DNA of 64,000 nucleotides, taken from positions 287,836 through 351,835 of the forward strand of contig NZ_JAPFQA010000007.1 of assembly GCF_027563465.1 (NCBI RefSeq), in the 5' to 3' direction. The notes below the pieces were generated by a model. It searched no databases, had not been told where the DNA came from, and worked only from the letters and a program-made list of their open reading frames with translations. Origin of the DNA: Mesorhizobium qingshengii. GTDB lineage: Bacteria > Pseudomonadota > Alphaproteobacteria > Rhizobiales > Rhizobiaceae. The translations under genes and the position numbers were made by a program. This document shows positions 16,889-24,638 of the stretch, piece by piece; position 1 is the stretch's first letter, and every line of letters begins with the position of its first letter.

Positions 16889-17672
16889 CGTAGCTGTGCC
16901 CTGCCCTGAGGCCATCACGCACCCGCGCCGCGATCGCCAGGAACTCCGGCGTCTCGCGGATGTCGAGCGGCCGCTCCTTCGGCAGCGTCGATTCGATGAT
17001 GTCGCTGACCCGGCCCGGCCGCGGTGACATGACGACGATCCGCGTCGAGAGATAGACGGCTTCGGGAATGGAGTGGGTAACGAAGCAGATCGTCTTGTTC
17101 GTTCGTCCCCACAGTTCCAGCAATTGCTCGTTGAGATGGTCGCGCACGATCTCGTCCAAGGCGCCGAACGGCTCGTCCATCAGCAGGAGGTCGGCGTCGA
17201 AGGCCAGCGCGCGGGCGATCGAGGCGCGCTGCTGCATGCCGCCCGACAGCTGCCAGGGATATTTCTTCTCGAAGCCGGACAGGTTCACGAGGTCGAGCGT
17301 GCGTTTGATGCGCTCCGCCCGCTCGGCCTTGGACAGGCCCATGATCTCGAGCGGCAGCCCGACATTGCGTTCGATGGTGCGCCAGGGAAACAGGGCCGCG
17401 GCCTGGAAGACATAGCCATAGGCGCGCTTCTCGCGCGCCTGTTCGGGTGTCATGCCGTTGACCGAAATCGTCCCCGAGGTCGGCTTCTCCAGATCCGCGA
17501 TGACGCGCAGCAAGGTGGTCTTGCCGCAGCCCGAAGGCCCGATGAAGGAGACGAACTCACCCTTGCCGATGGTCAGATCGACATTGGACAGCGCCTGTAC
17601 CGGCCCGTCATTGGTCTGGAAGGTGAGGCCAAGTCTGCTTGCCGCGACGACGGCTGGCGAAATTCCAGTCAT
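16881..17672 (-). CDS. ABC transporter ATP-binding protein, SsuB/TauB/ThiZ type
   Basis: The ATG at 17670-17672 yields 263 residues. Motifs are Walker A GPSGCGKTT (about residue 45), Q-loop YVFQAAALFPW, signature LSGGMQQRASIARAL, Walker B LLLMDEPFGALD, and the H-loop ICFVTHSIPEAVYL. This is the nitrate/sulfonate/pyrimidine-precursor importer class that pairs with NMT1-type binding proteins. It is the first gene of the transporter operon and is divergent from a cupin gene (131 bp between starts). An in-frame start 147 bp upstream is possible but would run into the cupin coding region. Confidence 0.9.
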   Translation of the reverse strand: MTGISPAVVAASRLGLTFQTNDGPVQALSNVDLTIGKGEFVSFIGPSGCGKTTLLRVIADLEKPTSGTISVNGMTPEQAREKRAYGYVFQAAALFPWRTIERNVGLPLEIMGLSKAERAERIKRTLDLVNLSGFEKKYPWQLSGGMQQRASIARALAFDADLLLMDEPFGALDEIVRDHLNEQLLELWGRTNKTICFVTHSIPEAVYLSTRIVVMSPRPGRVSDIIESTLPKERPLDIRETPEFLAIAARVRDGLRAGHSYDD

Positions 17673-17802
17673 CGGCTGCCGCCTGCCCGTTCCCGCCCCT
17701 GCGGCGCCGTCCGGATTCCGATTGCTTTTATAGCGATGTTGTTTTCCACTCGCCCAGTCCCATTGGTCTTGTCCCACTCGAATCGACGCCCGGAGTTCCC
17801 CG

Positions 17803-18207
17803 ATGTCGCCCAAACCCACTTGTCATCTTATCCGCCCTGAAAGCACTTATGAAGGCAAACAGGGTTTGACCTATTTCGCCGGCATCGCCACGGAATCGGT
17901 CGGCTCCTCCGGCATCTGCATGCACGTGCTCACCATGCCGCCCGGCGCCCGCGCCAAGGCGCATCTGCACGAGAACCATGAAACGGCGATCTATGTGCTC
18001 TCCGGCGAGGTCCATACCTGGTATGGCGACCGGCTCGAGCACCACATCGTCGTCAAGGCCGGTGACCTCTTCTACATTCCTGCCGGCGTCCCGCATTTGC
18101 CGGCCAATCTGAGCAACGCCCCGTCTTCGGCCGTCATTGCCCGCACCGATCCCAACGAACAGGAAAGCGTCGTCCTGCTGCCGGAACTGGATGCGCTGGT
18201 CGCCTGA
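17803..18207 (+). CDS. Small single-domain cupin protein
   Basis: This 134-residue protein folds as one cupin barrel. Cupin motif 1 is HLHENHETAIYVLSGEV (His, His, Glu metal ligands, residues about 57-73), and motif 2 is GDLFYIPAGVPHLPAN with the last His. It probably binds a divalent metal in the cytoplasm. It sits alone on the plus strand between the divergent transporter operon and the convergent dihydropyrimidinase operon. Cupins are found near ureide and pyrimidine genes, but the activity of this one cannot be told from sequence. Confidence 0.82.
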   Translation: MSPKPTCHLIRPESTYEGKQGLTYFAGIATESVGSSGICMHVLTMPPGARAKAHLHENHETAIYVLSGEVHTWYGDRLEHHIVVKAGDLFYIPAGVPHLPANLSNAPSSAVIARTDPNEQESVVLLPELDALVA

Positions 18208-18230
18208 GGTCGACGCAAAGGCTCGAGCCG

Positions 18231-18611
18231 TCATTTGCACCGAGAGACTTCGCCCATGACGTTGCCGTCCTCATCGGCGATCACCAATCTCTTGGCGTTC
18301 TTGGCGCTCTTCCTGATGGTGAACTGGCCGGGCGTCTCACCCTCCTCGCCCTCCGCCTGGCAACTGGCCTTCACCACCAGCGACCCGTCGGCCTGGACCT
18401 TCTTTTCGGTGAAGGTGCAAGCGCTCGCCACCGTGACGAATGCCTCGCTGGTCAGAAGCAGCATGTCCTCGGCATAGACCTGCTGGCCGTTCTTGTTGAT
18501 GCAGCCGGACTTGTTGCCATAGGGCTTGGACAGATCGATGCCGGCAGCCGACGCATGGCCGGCGGCCAGGACAAGAAGAGCTGTTGATAAGAGCCCCGCG
18601 CGCCTCATCAT
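18231..18611 (-). CDS. Secreted four-cysteine protein coupled to dihydropyrimidinase
   Basis: This 126-residue protein has a signal peptide (MMRRAGLLSTALLVLAAGHASA) and a mature part of about 103 residues with four Cys (near 37, 64, 83 and 125), consistent with two disulfides in the periplasm. No known domain is recognised. Its ATG shares the A of the dihydropyrimidinase stop (TGATG), so it is translated together with a cytoplasmic enzyme of pyrimidine breakdown, which is unusual for a secreted protein. It may be a chance operon partner. Confidence 0.75.
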   Translation of the reverse strand: MMRRAGLLSTALLVLAAGHASAAGIDLSKPYGNKSGCINKNGQQVYAEDMLLLTSEAFVTVASACTFTEKKVQADGSLVVKASCQAEGEEGETPGQFTIRKSAKNAKRLVIADEDGNVMGEVSRCK

Positions 18612-20062
18612 CAAACCCCGGTCGCCGGAATGCCGGTGCGTTCCACCTTGCGCGGCGCGGTGATGTCCTTCCACGTCGACAGCGCCCGGTTGACCGCCGC
18701 ATTGGGTTCGCGGCCGACGAATTCGCCATGACCGGGCTTGGCCTTGACCTCGGCTTCCTGGATCGACAGTTCGCCGCGCGAGAAGACGAAGCGCGGCAGG
18801 CCGGTGACCTCGAACCCTTCGAAGACATTGTAGTCGATCACCGACTGCTGCTTCTTGGCCGAGATCTTCTTCTTGCGCTTCGGATCCCAGACGATGATGT
18901 CGGCATCGGCACCTTCGACGATGGCGCCCTTCTTCGGATACATGTTGAGGATCTTGGCGATGTTGGTCGAGGTCACCGCGACGAACTCGTTCATCGTCAG
19001 CCGGCCGGTGTTGACGCCCGTGGTCCACAGCACCGGCAAACGGTCTTCCAGGCCGCCTGTGCCGTTGGGGATCTTGGTGAAATCGCCGACACCGTTGCGC
19101 TTCTGGCTGGTGGTGAAGGCGCAATGGTCGGTCGCCACCACTTGCAGCGACCCCGCCTGCAGGCCCGCCCACAGCGAATCCTGATGCAATTTGTTGCGGA
19201 AGGGCGGGCTCATCACGCGGCGCGCCGCATGGTCCCAATCCTTGTTGAAATATTCGCTCTCATCCAGCGTCAGGTGCTGGATCAGCGGTTCGCCGAACAC
19301 CCGCATGCCCTTCTGGCGCGCCCGGCGGATGGCCTCATGGCTCTGCTCGCACGAAACATGCACGACATAGAGCGGCACGCCGGCCATGTCGGCGATCATG
19401 ATGGCGCGATTGGTCGCCTCGCCTTCCACCTCCGGCGGACGCGAATAGGCGTGCCCCTCCGGACCGTTGTTGCCGGCGGCGAGCAGTTTCTGCGACAGGG
19501 CTGCGACCACGTCGCCATTCTCGGCATGCACCAAGGGAAGCGCGCCAAGGTCGGCGCAGCGCTGGAACGACGCATACATCTCGTCGTCGTCGACCATCAG
19601 CGCACCCTTGTAGGCCATGAAGTGCTTGAACGAGGTGATGCCCTTGTCGACGACGGTGGCCATCTCGTCGAACACCTGCTTGCCCCACCAGGTGATCGCC
19701 ATGTGGAAGGAGTAGTCACAGGACGCCTTCGAGGTCTTGTTGTCCCACATCTGCAAGGCCTCTAACAGCGATTGCTGCGGCGCCGGCAGGCAGAAATCGA
19801 CGACCATCGTCGTGCCGCCGGCAAGCGCCGCACGCGTGCCGGATTCGAAATCATCGGCCGAATAGGTGCCCATGAACGGCATTTCGAGATGGGTGTGCGG
19901 GTCGATGCCGCCCGGCATGATGTAACAGCCAGTGGCATCGAACTCGTGGTCACCGTGCAGATCCGAACCGATGGCGACGATCTTGCCGTGGCTGAACAGC
20001 ACGTCGGCCTTCCAGGTGCGATCGGCGGTGACGATGGTGCCGTTCTTGATGACTTTGGTCAT
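18611..20062 (-). CDS. hydA: Dihydropyrimidinase (D-hydantoinase)
   Basis: This 483-residue cyclic amidohydrolase has the full binuclear zinc site: HTH at residues 57 and 59 in GGIDPHTHLE, the carboxylated Lys at about 152 in HFMAYKG, His in LVHAENGD, His in VVHVSC and Asp in ATDHC. It opens the ring of dihydrouracil or dihydrothymine to N-carbamoyl-beta-amino acid, the second step of the reductive pathway. The first step is encoded by preT/preA about 9 kb away. Next upstream are the carbamoylase and the aminotransferase, in the same direction and pathway order. Length and motifs match dihydropyrimidinases rather than allantoinases. Confidence 0.94.
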   Translation of the reverse strand: MTKVIKNGTIVTADRTWKADVLFSHGKIVAIGSDLHGDHEFDATGCYIMPGGIDPHTHLEMPFMGTYSADDFESGTRAALAGGTTMVVDFCLPAPQQSLLEALQMWDNKTSKASCDYSFHMAITWWGKQVFDEMATVVDKGITSFKHFMAYKGALMVDDDEMYASFQRCADLGALPLVHAENGDVVAALSQKLLAAGNNGPEGHAYSRPPEVEGEATNRAIMIADMAGVPLYVVHVSCEQSHEAIRRARQKGMRVFGEPLIQHLTLDESEYFNKDWDHAARRVMSPPFRNKLHQDSLWAGLQAGSLQVVATDHCAFTTSQKRNGVGDFTKIPNGTGGLEDRLPVLWTTGVNTGRLTMNEFVAVTSTNIAKILNMYPKKGAIVEGADADIIVWDPKRKKKISAKKQQSVIDYNVFEGFEVTGLPRFVFSRGELSIQEAEVKAKPGHGEFVGREPNAAVNRALSTWKDITAPRKVERTGIPATGV

Positions 20063-20128
20063 TTTTCTTGTTCCCTTGTTCTCTTCGCGCTTCTTTGTGA
20101 GCGGCGTTTGGAATGCAGATTTCTAGGC

Positions 20129-21379
20129 TCACTCCACGATGACAGCTGTCTCCACCACCGCGTGGAACAGCACGTCGGCACCCGCCGAGGCCCACTCCTT
20201 GGAGATCTCCTCGGCCTCGTTGTGAGACAGGCCGTCGACGCAGGGGCACATCACCATCGCGGTCGGCGCGACGCGGCTGATCCAGCAGGCATCATGGCCG
20301 GCGCCGGAGACGATGTTGCGGTGCGTGTAACCGAGCCGTTCGGCGGCATCGCGAATGGCCTTGACGCAGCCCTTGTCGAAGGTCACCGGATCGAAATGGC
20401 CGACCTGCTCGATCTTGTACTGGATGTCCAGCGCCTCGCAGATCGTGTCGATGCCTTCGCGGATGCGGCCATCCATCGCATCCAGCACTTCCTTCTCTGG
20501 CGAGCGGATGTCGATGGTAAAGACGGTGCGGCCGGCGATGATGTTGCGCGAGTTCGGATAGACCTCCATGTGGCCAACCGCGCCGACGGCGTCGGGCTGG
20601 TAGTCCATGGCGATCTCGTGCACCAGCTCGATCACCCGCGCCATGCCAAGCCCGGCATTGCGGCGCTTGGGCATCGGTGTCGAACCTGTGTGCGCCTCCT
20701 TGCCGGTCAGCGTCACCTGCAGCCATTTCAGCCCCTGGCCATGGGTGACGACGCCGATGTCGATGCCTTCGTCCTCGAGGATCGGCCCCTGCTCGATATG
20801 CAGTTCGAAGAAGGCGTGGATTTGGCGCGCGCCCACCTTCTCGGTGCCCTTCCAGCCAATGCGCTCCAGTTCCTCGCCGAATTTCTTGCCGTCCTTGTCG
20901 ACATGTTCGTAGACATCGGCCTGGTCGAGCACGCCGGCGAACACGCCGGACGCCATCATCGCCGGCGCAAAGCGCGCGCCCTCCTCGTTGGTCCAGTTGG
21001 TGACGACGATCGGATGCTTGGTCTTGATGCCGAGATCGTTGAGCGAGCGCACCACTTCCAGCCCGCCGAGCACGCCGAGCACGCCGTCATACTTGCCGCC
21101 GGTCGGCTGCGTATCGAGATGGCTGCCGACATAGACAGGTGGCAGGCTGGGGTCGGTGCCTTCGCGGCGGGCAAACATGGTGCCCATTTCGTCGACGCCC
21201 ATTTCGAGCCCGGCCACATCGCACCAGCGCTTGAACAGATGCCGGCCCTCGCCGTCCTCGTCGGTCACGGTCTGGCGATTGTTGCCGCCGGCAATGCCGG
21301 GGCCAATCTTCGCCATCTCCATTATCGAATCCCACAAACGGTCTGAATTGATTCGCAGATTCTCGCCGGGCGCGGCCAT
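20129..21379 (-). CDS. Zn-dependent hydantoinase/carbamoylase family amidase (probable beta-ureidopropionase)
   Basis: This 416-residue M20-fold amidase has the di-metal motifs GSHLDTQPTGGKYDGVLG (His and Asp ligands, about residues 85-102), NEEGARFAP (Glu pair) and the C-terminal SGAGHDACWISRVAPTAM (His). FFELHIEQGPILE is typical of N-carbamoyl-amino-acid hydrolases and allantoate amidohydrolases. Lying between dihydropyrimidinase and an omega-amino-acid aminotransferase, it most likely hydrolyses N-carbamoyl-beta-alanine and its methyl homologue to the beta-amino acid, CO2 and ammonia. AAGGACC precedes the ATG. Allantoate amidohydrolase is the main alternative. Confidence 0.92.
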   Translation of the reverse strand: MAAPGENLRINSDRLWDSIMEMAKIGPGIAGGNNRQTVTDEDGEGRHLFKRWCDVAGLEMGVDEMGTMFARREGTDPSLPPVYVGSHLDTQPTGGKYDGVLGVLGGLEVVRSLNDLGIKTKHPIVVTNWTNEEGARFAPAMMASGVFAGVLDQADVYEHVDKDGKKFGEELERIGWKGTEKVGARQIHAFFELHIEQGPILEDEGIDIGVVTHGQGLKWLQVTLTGKEAHTGSTPMPKRRNAGLGMARVIELVHEIAMDYQPDAVGAVGHMEVYPNSRNIIAGRTVFTIDIRSPEKEVLDAMDGRIREGIDTICEALDIQYKIEQVGHFDPVTFDKGCVKAIRDAAERLGYTHRNIVSGAGHDACWISRVAPTAMVMCPCVDGLSHNEAEEISKEWASAGADVLFHAVVETAVIVE

Positions 21380-21449
21380 TCAAGGTCCTTCCATTTCATA
21401 TCCTGGGCGGGCGGCGGTTCCCGCCGCCACCCGTCCAGGTAAGCCAGAT

Positions 21450-22778
21450 CTAGTCTATCGAGCGCAGAACATCCCGCACATGGTCGATCAATTCGTTGAT
21501 CTGGCCCTTGGTGATGATCAACGGCGGCGACAGCGCGATAATGTCGCCGGTGGTGCGGATCAGCGCACCGCGCTCGAACGCCTTGACGAAGGCCGAGAAG
21601 GCACGCTTGGTCGGCTGGCCGGCGATCGGCGCCAGCTCGATCGCGCCGATCAGGCCGATATTCCTGATATCGATGACGTTCGGCTCGCCCTTCAGCGAAT
21701 GCAGCGCGTCTTCCCAATAGGGCGCCAGTTCCTCGCCACGGGTCAACAGACCCTCTTCCTTGTAGGTGTCGAGCGTGCCGAGTGCGGCCGCGCAGGCGAT
21801 CGGGTTGCCCGAATAGGTGTAGCCGTGGAAGAACTCGATCATGTGCTCGGGGCCGGTCATGAAGGCGTCGTGGATTTCCTTCTTCACGAAAACCGCGCCC
21901 ATCGGGATGACGCCGTTGGAGACGCCCTTGGCGGTGGTCATGATGTCGGGCGTGACGCCAAAATAGTCGGCGGCGAACGGCGTACCGAGGCGGCCAAAAC
22001 CGGTGATGACCTCATCGAAGATCAACAGGATGCCATGCTTGGTGCAGATTTCGCGCAGCTTCTGCAGGTAACCCTTGGGCGGCAAGATGACGCCGGTGGA
22101 GCCGGCGACCGGTTCGACGATGACGGCGGCGATGGTCGAGGCGTCATGCAGGGCGACGATGCGCTCCAGCTCGTTGGCCAGTTCCGCGCCATGTTCCGGC
22201 ACACCCTTGGTGAACGCGTTCTTCTCCGGCAGGTGCGTGTGCGGCATGTGATCGACGCCGCCCAGCAAGGTGCCGAACATCTTGCGGTTGGTGACGATGC
22301 CGCCCACCGAGATGCCGCCGAAATTGACGCCGTGATAGCCGCGCTCACGGCCGATCAGGCGGGTGCGCGAGCCCTCGCCCCTGGCGCGATGATAGGCGAT
22401 CGCCATCTTCAACGCGGTCTCGACCGATTCCGAGCCGGAATTGGTGAAGAACACGTGGTCCATGCCCTTCGGCGCGAGATCGACCAGGCGGTTGGCCAGT
22501 TCGAAGACGATCGGATGGCCCATCTGGAAGGCCGGCGCATAGTCGAGCTCGGCGGCCTGATGCTGGATCGCCTCGGTGATCTTGGGCCGGCAGTGGCCGG
22601 CGTTGACGCACCACAGGCCAGCGGTACCGTCCAGCACCTTGCGGCCATCGCTCGTCGTGTAGTGCATGTCCTTGGCGGACACCATCATGCGCGGCGCCTG
22701 CTTGAACTGCCGGTTTGCCGTGAACGGCATCCAGAATGCGCTGAGATCGTTCGGCGTGACTTTCAGCCGGTTGGACAT
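21450..22778 (-). CDS. Class III aminotransferase, omega-amino acid (beta-alanine) type
   Basis: The ATG at 22776-22778, preceded by AAGGGGAAG, gives 442 residues. It is a fold-type I class III transaminase: SGSESVETALKMA (phosphate loop), FDEVITGFGRLG with the PLP-binding Asp, and TTAKGVSNGVIPMG carrying the Schiff-base Lys (about residue 288). The N-terminal FWMPFTANRQFKQAPR matches omega-amino acid:pyruvate aminotransferases. In context it would convert beta-alanine or 3-aminoisobutyrate to (methyl)malonate semialdehyde, the last shared step of pyrimidine breakdown. It is the first gene of the minus-strand catabolic operon; a RutR-like box lies 78-93 bp upstream. Confidence 0.9.
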   Translation of the reverse strand: MSNRLKVTPNDLSAFWMPFTANRQFKQAPRMMVSAKDMHYTTSDGRKVLDGTAGLWCVNAGHCRPKITEAIQHQAAELDYAPAFQMGHPIVFELANRLVDLAPKGMDHVFFTNSGSESVETALKMAIAYHRARGEGSRTRLIGRERGYHGVNFGGISVGGIVTNRKMFGTLLGGVDHMPHTHLPEKNAFTKGVPEHGAELANELERIVALHDASTIAAVIVEPVAGSTGVILPPKGYLQKLREICTKHGILLIFDEVITGFGRLGTPFAADYFGVTPDIMTTAKGVSNGVIPMGAVFVKKEIHDAFMTGPEHMIEFFHGYTYSGNPIACAAALGTLDTYKEEGLLTRGEELAPYWEDALHSLKGEPNVIDIRNIGLIGAIELAPIAGQPTKRAFSAFVKAFERGALIRTTGDIIALSPPLIITKGQINELIDHVRDVLRSID

Positions 22779-22855
22779 GACCAAGACTTCCCCTTGTAAC
22801 TGTTTCGGTGCGTCCAACGCTTGGTCTTGGTTGCGTTTTCATGCTACGCAAATTT

Positions 22856-22871
22856 TTGACCGATTGGACAA
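22856..22871. promoter_or_regulatory. Putative RutR operator between aminotransferase and rutR
   Basis: The 16-mer TTGACCGATTGGACAA matches 12 of 14 defined positions of the E. coli RutR box TTGACCA-NN-TGGTCAA (known from published RutR work). It lies between the divergent aminotransferase operon and rutR, 78 bp before the aminotransferase ATG. RutR releases DNA when it binds uracil or thymine, so this would induce the pathway by substrate. Confidence 0.6.
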
Positions 22872-22954
22872 ACGTTAGCACCGCCCTGTCGGCGGTCAAG
22901 GGATTACTAGCGGAAATGCGGCATCGGAAGCGCGCTCCACAGCCTAAGGAAAAA

Positions 22955-22985
22955 CTGGTCCAGAGAATTGGTCCAGATGACCGTC
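22955..22985. promoter_or_regulatory. Direct repeats of TGGTCCAGA before rutR
   Basis: TGGTCCAGA occurs at about 22956-22964 and 22969-22977, 13 bp apart, and the second copy runs into TGACC to give GGTC-CAGAT-GACC. The site is about 20-50 bp before the rutR start. It shares the GGTC half-site of the RutR box, so it could be a second, weaker autoregulatory site. Low confidence. Confidence 0.3.
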
Positions 22986-23004
22986 AACGCGAGGGCTCGC
23001 AACG

Positions 23005-23640
23005 GTGAACACCAGCATGGACGCCCCCCGCCGCACCCGCATCCAGCAGGAAAAGCGTGAACTCATACTCGAAGCCGCGCTCGAGGTGTTCTCCACCCAT
23101 GGCTTTCGCGGCTCGACCATCGACCAGATCGCCGAAGCCGCCGGCATGTCGAAGCCGAACCTGCTCTACTACTTCCGCCGCAAGGAGGACATTCACGAGG
23201 CGCTGATGCAGCGGCTGCTCGATACCTGGCTGGCGCCGCTGCGCGAACTGGACGACATTGGCGATCCCCTGACCGAATTGCGCAGCTACATCAGGCGCAA
23301 GCTGGAAATGGCACGCGATTTTCCACGCGAGAGCCGGTTGTTCGCCAATGAGATCCTGCAAGGGGCGCCGCGCATCATGCCGCTGCTGGCCGGCGAGCTG
23401 AAAACGCTGGTCGACGAGAAGGCAGCCGTCATCAAGGGCTGGATGCGCGCCGGCAAGATCGCCAGGACCGACCCCTGGCACCTGATCTTCTCGATCTGGG
23501 CAACGACCCAGCACTATGCCGATTTCGACGTCCAGGTCCGCGCCGTGCTTGGGCCGAACCGTGGCGGCGACGGCCGTTTCGAGGACGCCGCCCGCTTCCT
23601 GGAGCAATTGTTCCTCGAGGGGCTGAAGCCGAAAAGCTGA
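23005..23640 (+). CDS. rutR: TetR-family pyrimidine regulator RutR
   Basis: This 211-residue TetR protein has an N-terminal HTH (STIDQIAEAAGMSKPNLLYYF) and a C-terminal ligand domain that follows E. coli RutR closely: LLDTWLAPL, YIRRKLEMARDFPRESRLF, LIFSIWATTQHYADF. E. coli RutR senses uracil and thymine and controls pyrimidine breakdown. Here it sits divergently next to the reductive-pathway genes, which supports the same role. The start taken is GTG at 23005 with GAGGG 9 bases upstream; an ATG at 23017 would remove four residues. No rut (oxygenase-type) genes are seen in the window. Confidence 0.93.
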   Translation: MNTSMDAPRRTRIQQEKRELILEAALEVFSTHGFRGSTIDQIAEAAGMSKPNLLYYFRRKEDIHEALMQRLLDTWLAPLRELDDIGDPLTELRSYIRRKLEMARDFPRESRLFANEILQGAPRIMPLLAGELKTLVDEKAAVIKGWMRAGKIARTDPWHLIFSIWATTQHYADFDVQVRAVLGPNRGGDGRFEDAARFLEQLFLEGLKPKS

Positions 23641-23655
23641 CCCCGTCCGAGGGGC

Positions 23656-24534
23656 TCACGCGCTGCGCCGCTCGGCCGGCAATGCATCCAGCAATGTCTG
23701 CAGCTTGGCGACCGAGTTCTGCTCGGCAAGCGGCATATAGGCGATCAGCTTCATGTCGGAGCCGTCGTCGATCGAAAAGCTCATATGCTCGAACGTCATC
23801 GCGCCAGCGATCGGATGCCTGACATGCTTCACCCCCGACAATCGGCGCGCGACGTCGCGCTGCGGCCACCAACTGCGGAACTCCGGGCTTGATCGCGTCA
23901 TCAACTCGATCAGCCGCTCGAAATCCGGATCGCCGACATATCTGGCGCTTGCGGCCCGGAACGAGGCCAGCACGGTGCGCGCCAGCTGCTCCCAGTCGAC
24001 CAGCAGGCGCCGGTGATGCGGACTGGTGAAGACCATGTGGACGATGTTGCGGGCGTCCCCCTCCAGCAGACCATAATCGCCGAACACCGCCACCGCCGCC
24101 GGGTTCCAGGCCAGAACATCCCAGCGCCGGCCGATCACATAGGCCGGCTGCAGGACCAGGCTTTGCAGCATGTGCAGCAAGGGGCCGTCGACCTTTTCCG
24201 GCGCCACGGCACGACGCTCCGGCTGCTGGCGGCCGGCGAGGATGAACAGATGCTGTTTTTCGGCGATGTCGAGGCGCAACGCCTCGCCGAGGGCCGTCAG
24301 AACTTCCACGGAGGGCCTAACGTCCCGCCCCTGCTCCAGCCAGGTGTACCAGGTGGTGCCGACGCCGGCGATCATCGCCACCTCCTCGCGCCGAAGCCCG
24401 GGCGTGCGCCGCCTGAGGCCGGTCGCGATGCCGGTTGCCGAGGGCGTCAGCCTTTCACGGCGCGAACGCAGGAAAGCGCCGAGCTCACGTCGGCGGCTGT
24501 CTTCAGCGGACTGATTGGGGGATCGGGAGTCCAT
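23656..24534 (-). CDS. XRE-family regulator with MmyB-like ligand domain
   Basis: Translation from the ATG at 24532-24534 gives 292 residues. The N-terminal HTH_XRE/31-type domain (RTPGLRREEVAMIAGVGTTWYTWLEQGRDVRPS) is followed by the MmyB-like C-terminal half, with AWNPAAVAVFGDY, NIVHMVFT and the C-terminal GSDMKLIAYMPL. This architecture is common in regulators adjacent to short-chain dehydrogenases, and here the next gene is a divergent SDR 105 bp away, its likely target. The ligand is unknown. The stop codon lies 15 bp beyond the end of rutR on the opposite strand. Confidence 0.88.
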   Translation of the reverse strand: MDSRSPNQSAEDSRRRELGAFLRSRRERLTPSATGIATGLRRRTPGLRREEVAMIAGVGTTWYTWLEQGRDVRPSVEVLTALGEALRLDIAEKQHLFILAGRQQPERRAVAPEKVDGPLLHMLQSLVLQPAYVIGRRWDVLAWNPAAVAVFGDYGLLEGDARNIVHMVFTSPHHRRLLVDWEQLARTVLASFRAASARYVGDPDFERLIELMTRSSPEFRSWWPQRDVARRLSGVKHVRHPIAGAMTFEHMSFSIDDGSDMKLIAYMPLAEQNSVAKLQTLLDALPAERRSA

Positions 24535-24638
24535 GGGGCTTATTATAGCAGTATTGATACCAGGATAAAGTTTGAACTGTTTGGCCTGCGCCAGCTGTCC
24601 CATCTTTGGTTCGGAGCGACGAAATGGAGGCTCCGAAC

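Noticed and set aside
16340..16900. Target-site duplication around the DUF559 element
   Set aside because: The bases outside the 58-bp arms (GAGGCGC on the left, AACTTCG on the right) do not match, so transposase-type insertion cannot be claimed from duplication.
17755..17775. CCCATTGGTC near the divergent ATPase/cupin starts as a RutR box
   Set aside because: Only the inner half-sites agree and the spacing is one base short; too weak to list as a feature.
19772..22799. Long plus-strand frames opposite the dihydropyrimidinase, carbamoylase and aminotransferase genes
   Set aside because: Shadows of three genes with complete catalytic motifs on the minus strand.
22813..22826. TCCAACGCTTGGTC as a third RutR box
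   Set aside because: The CCA and TGG half-sites are there but the spacing does not match the 2-bp RutR spacer.
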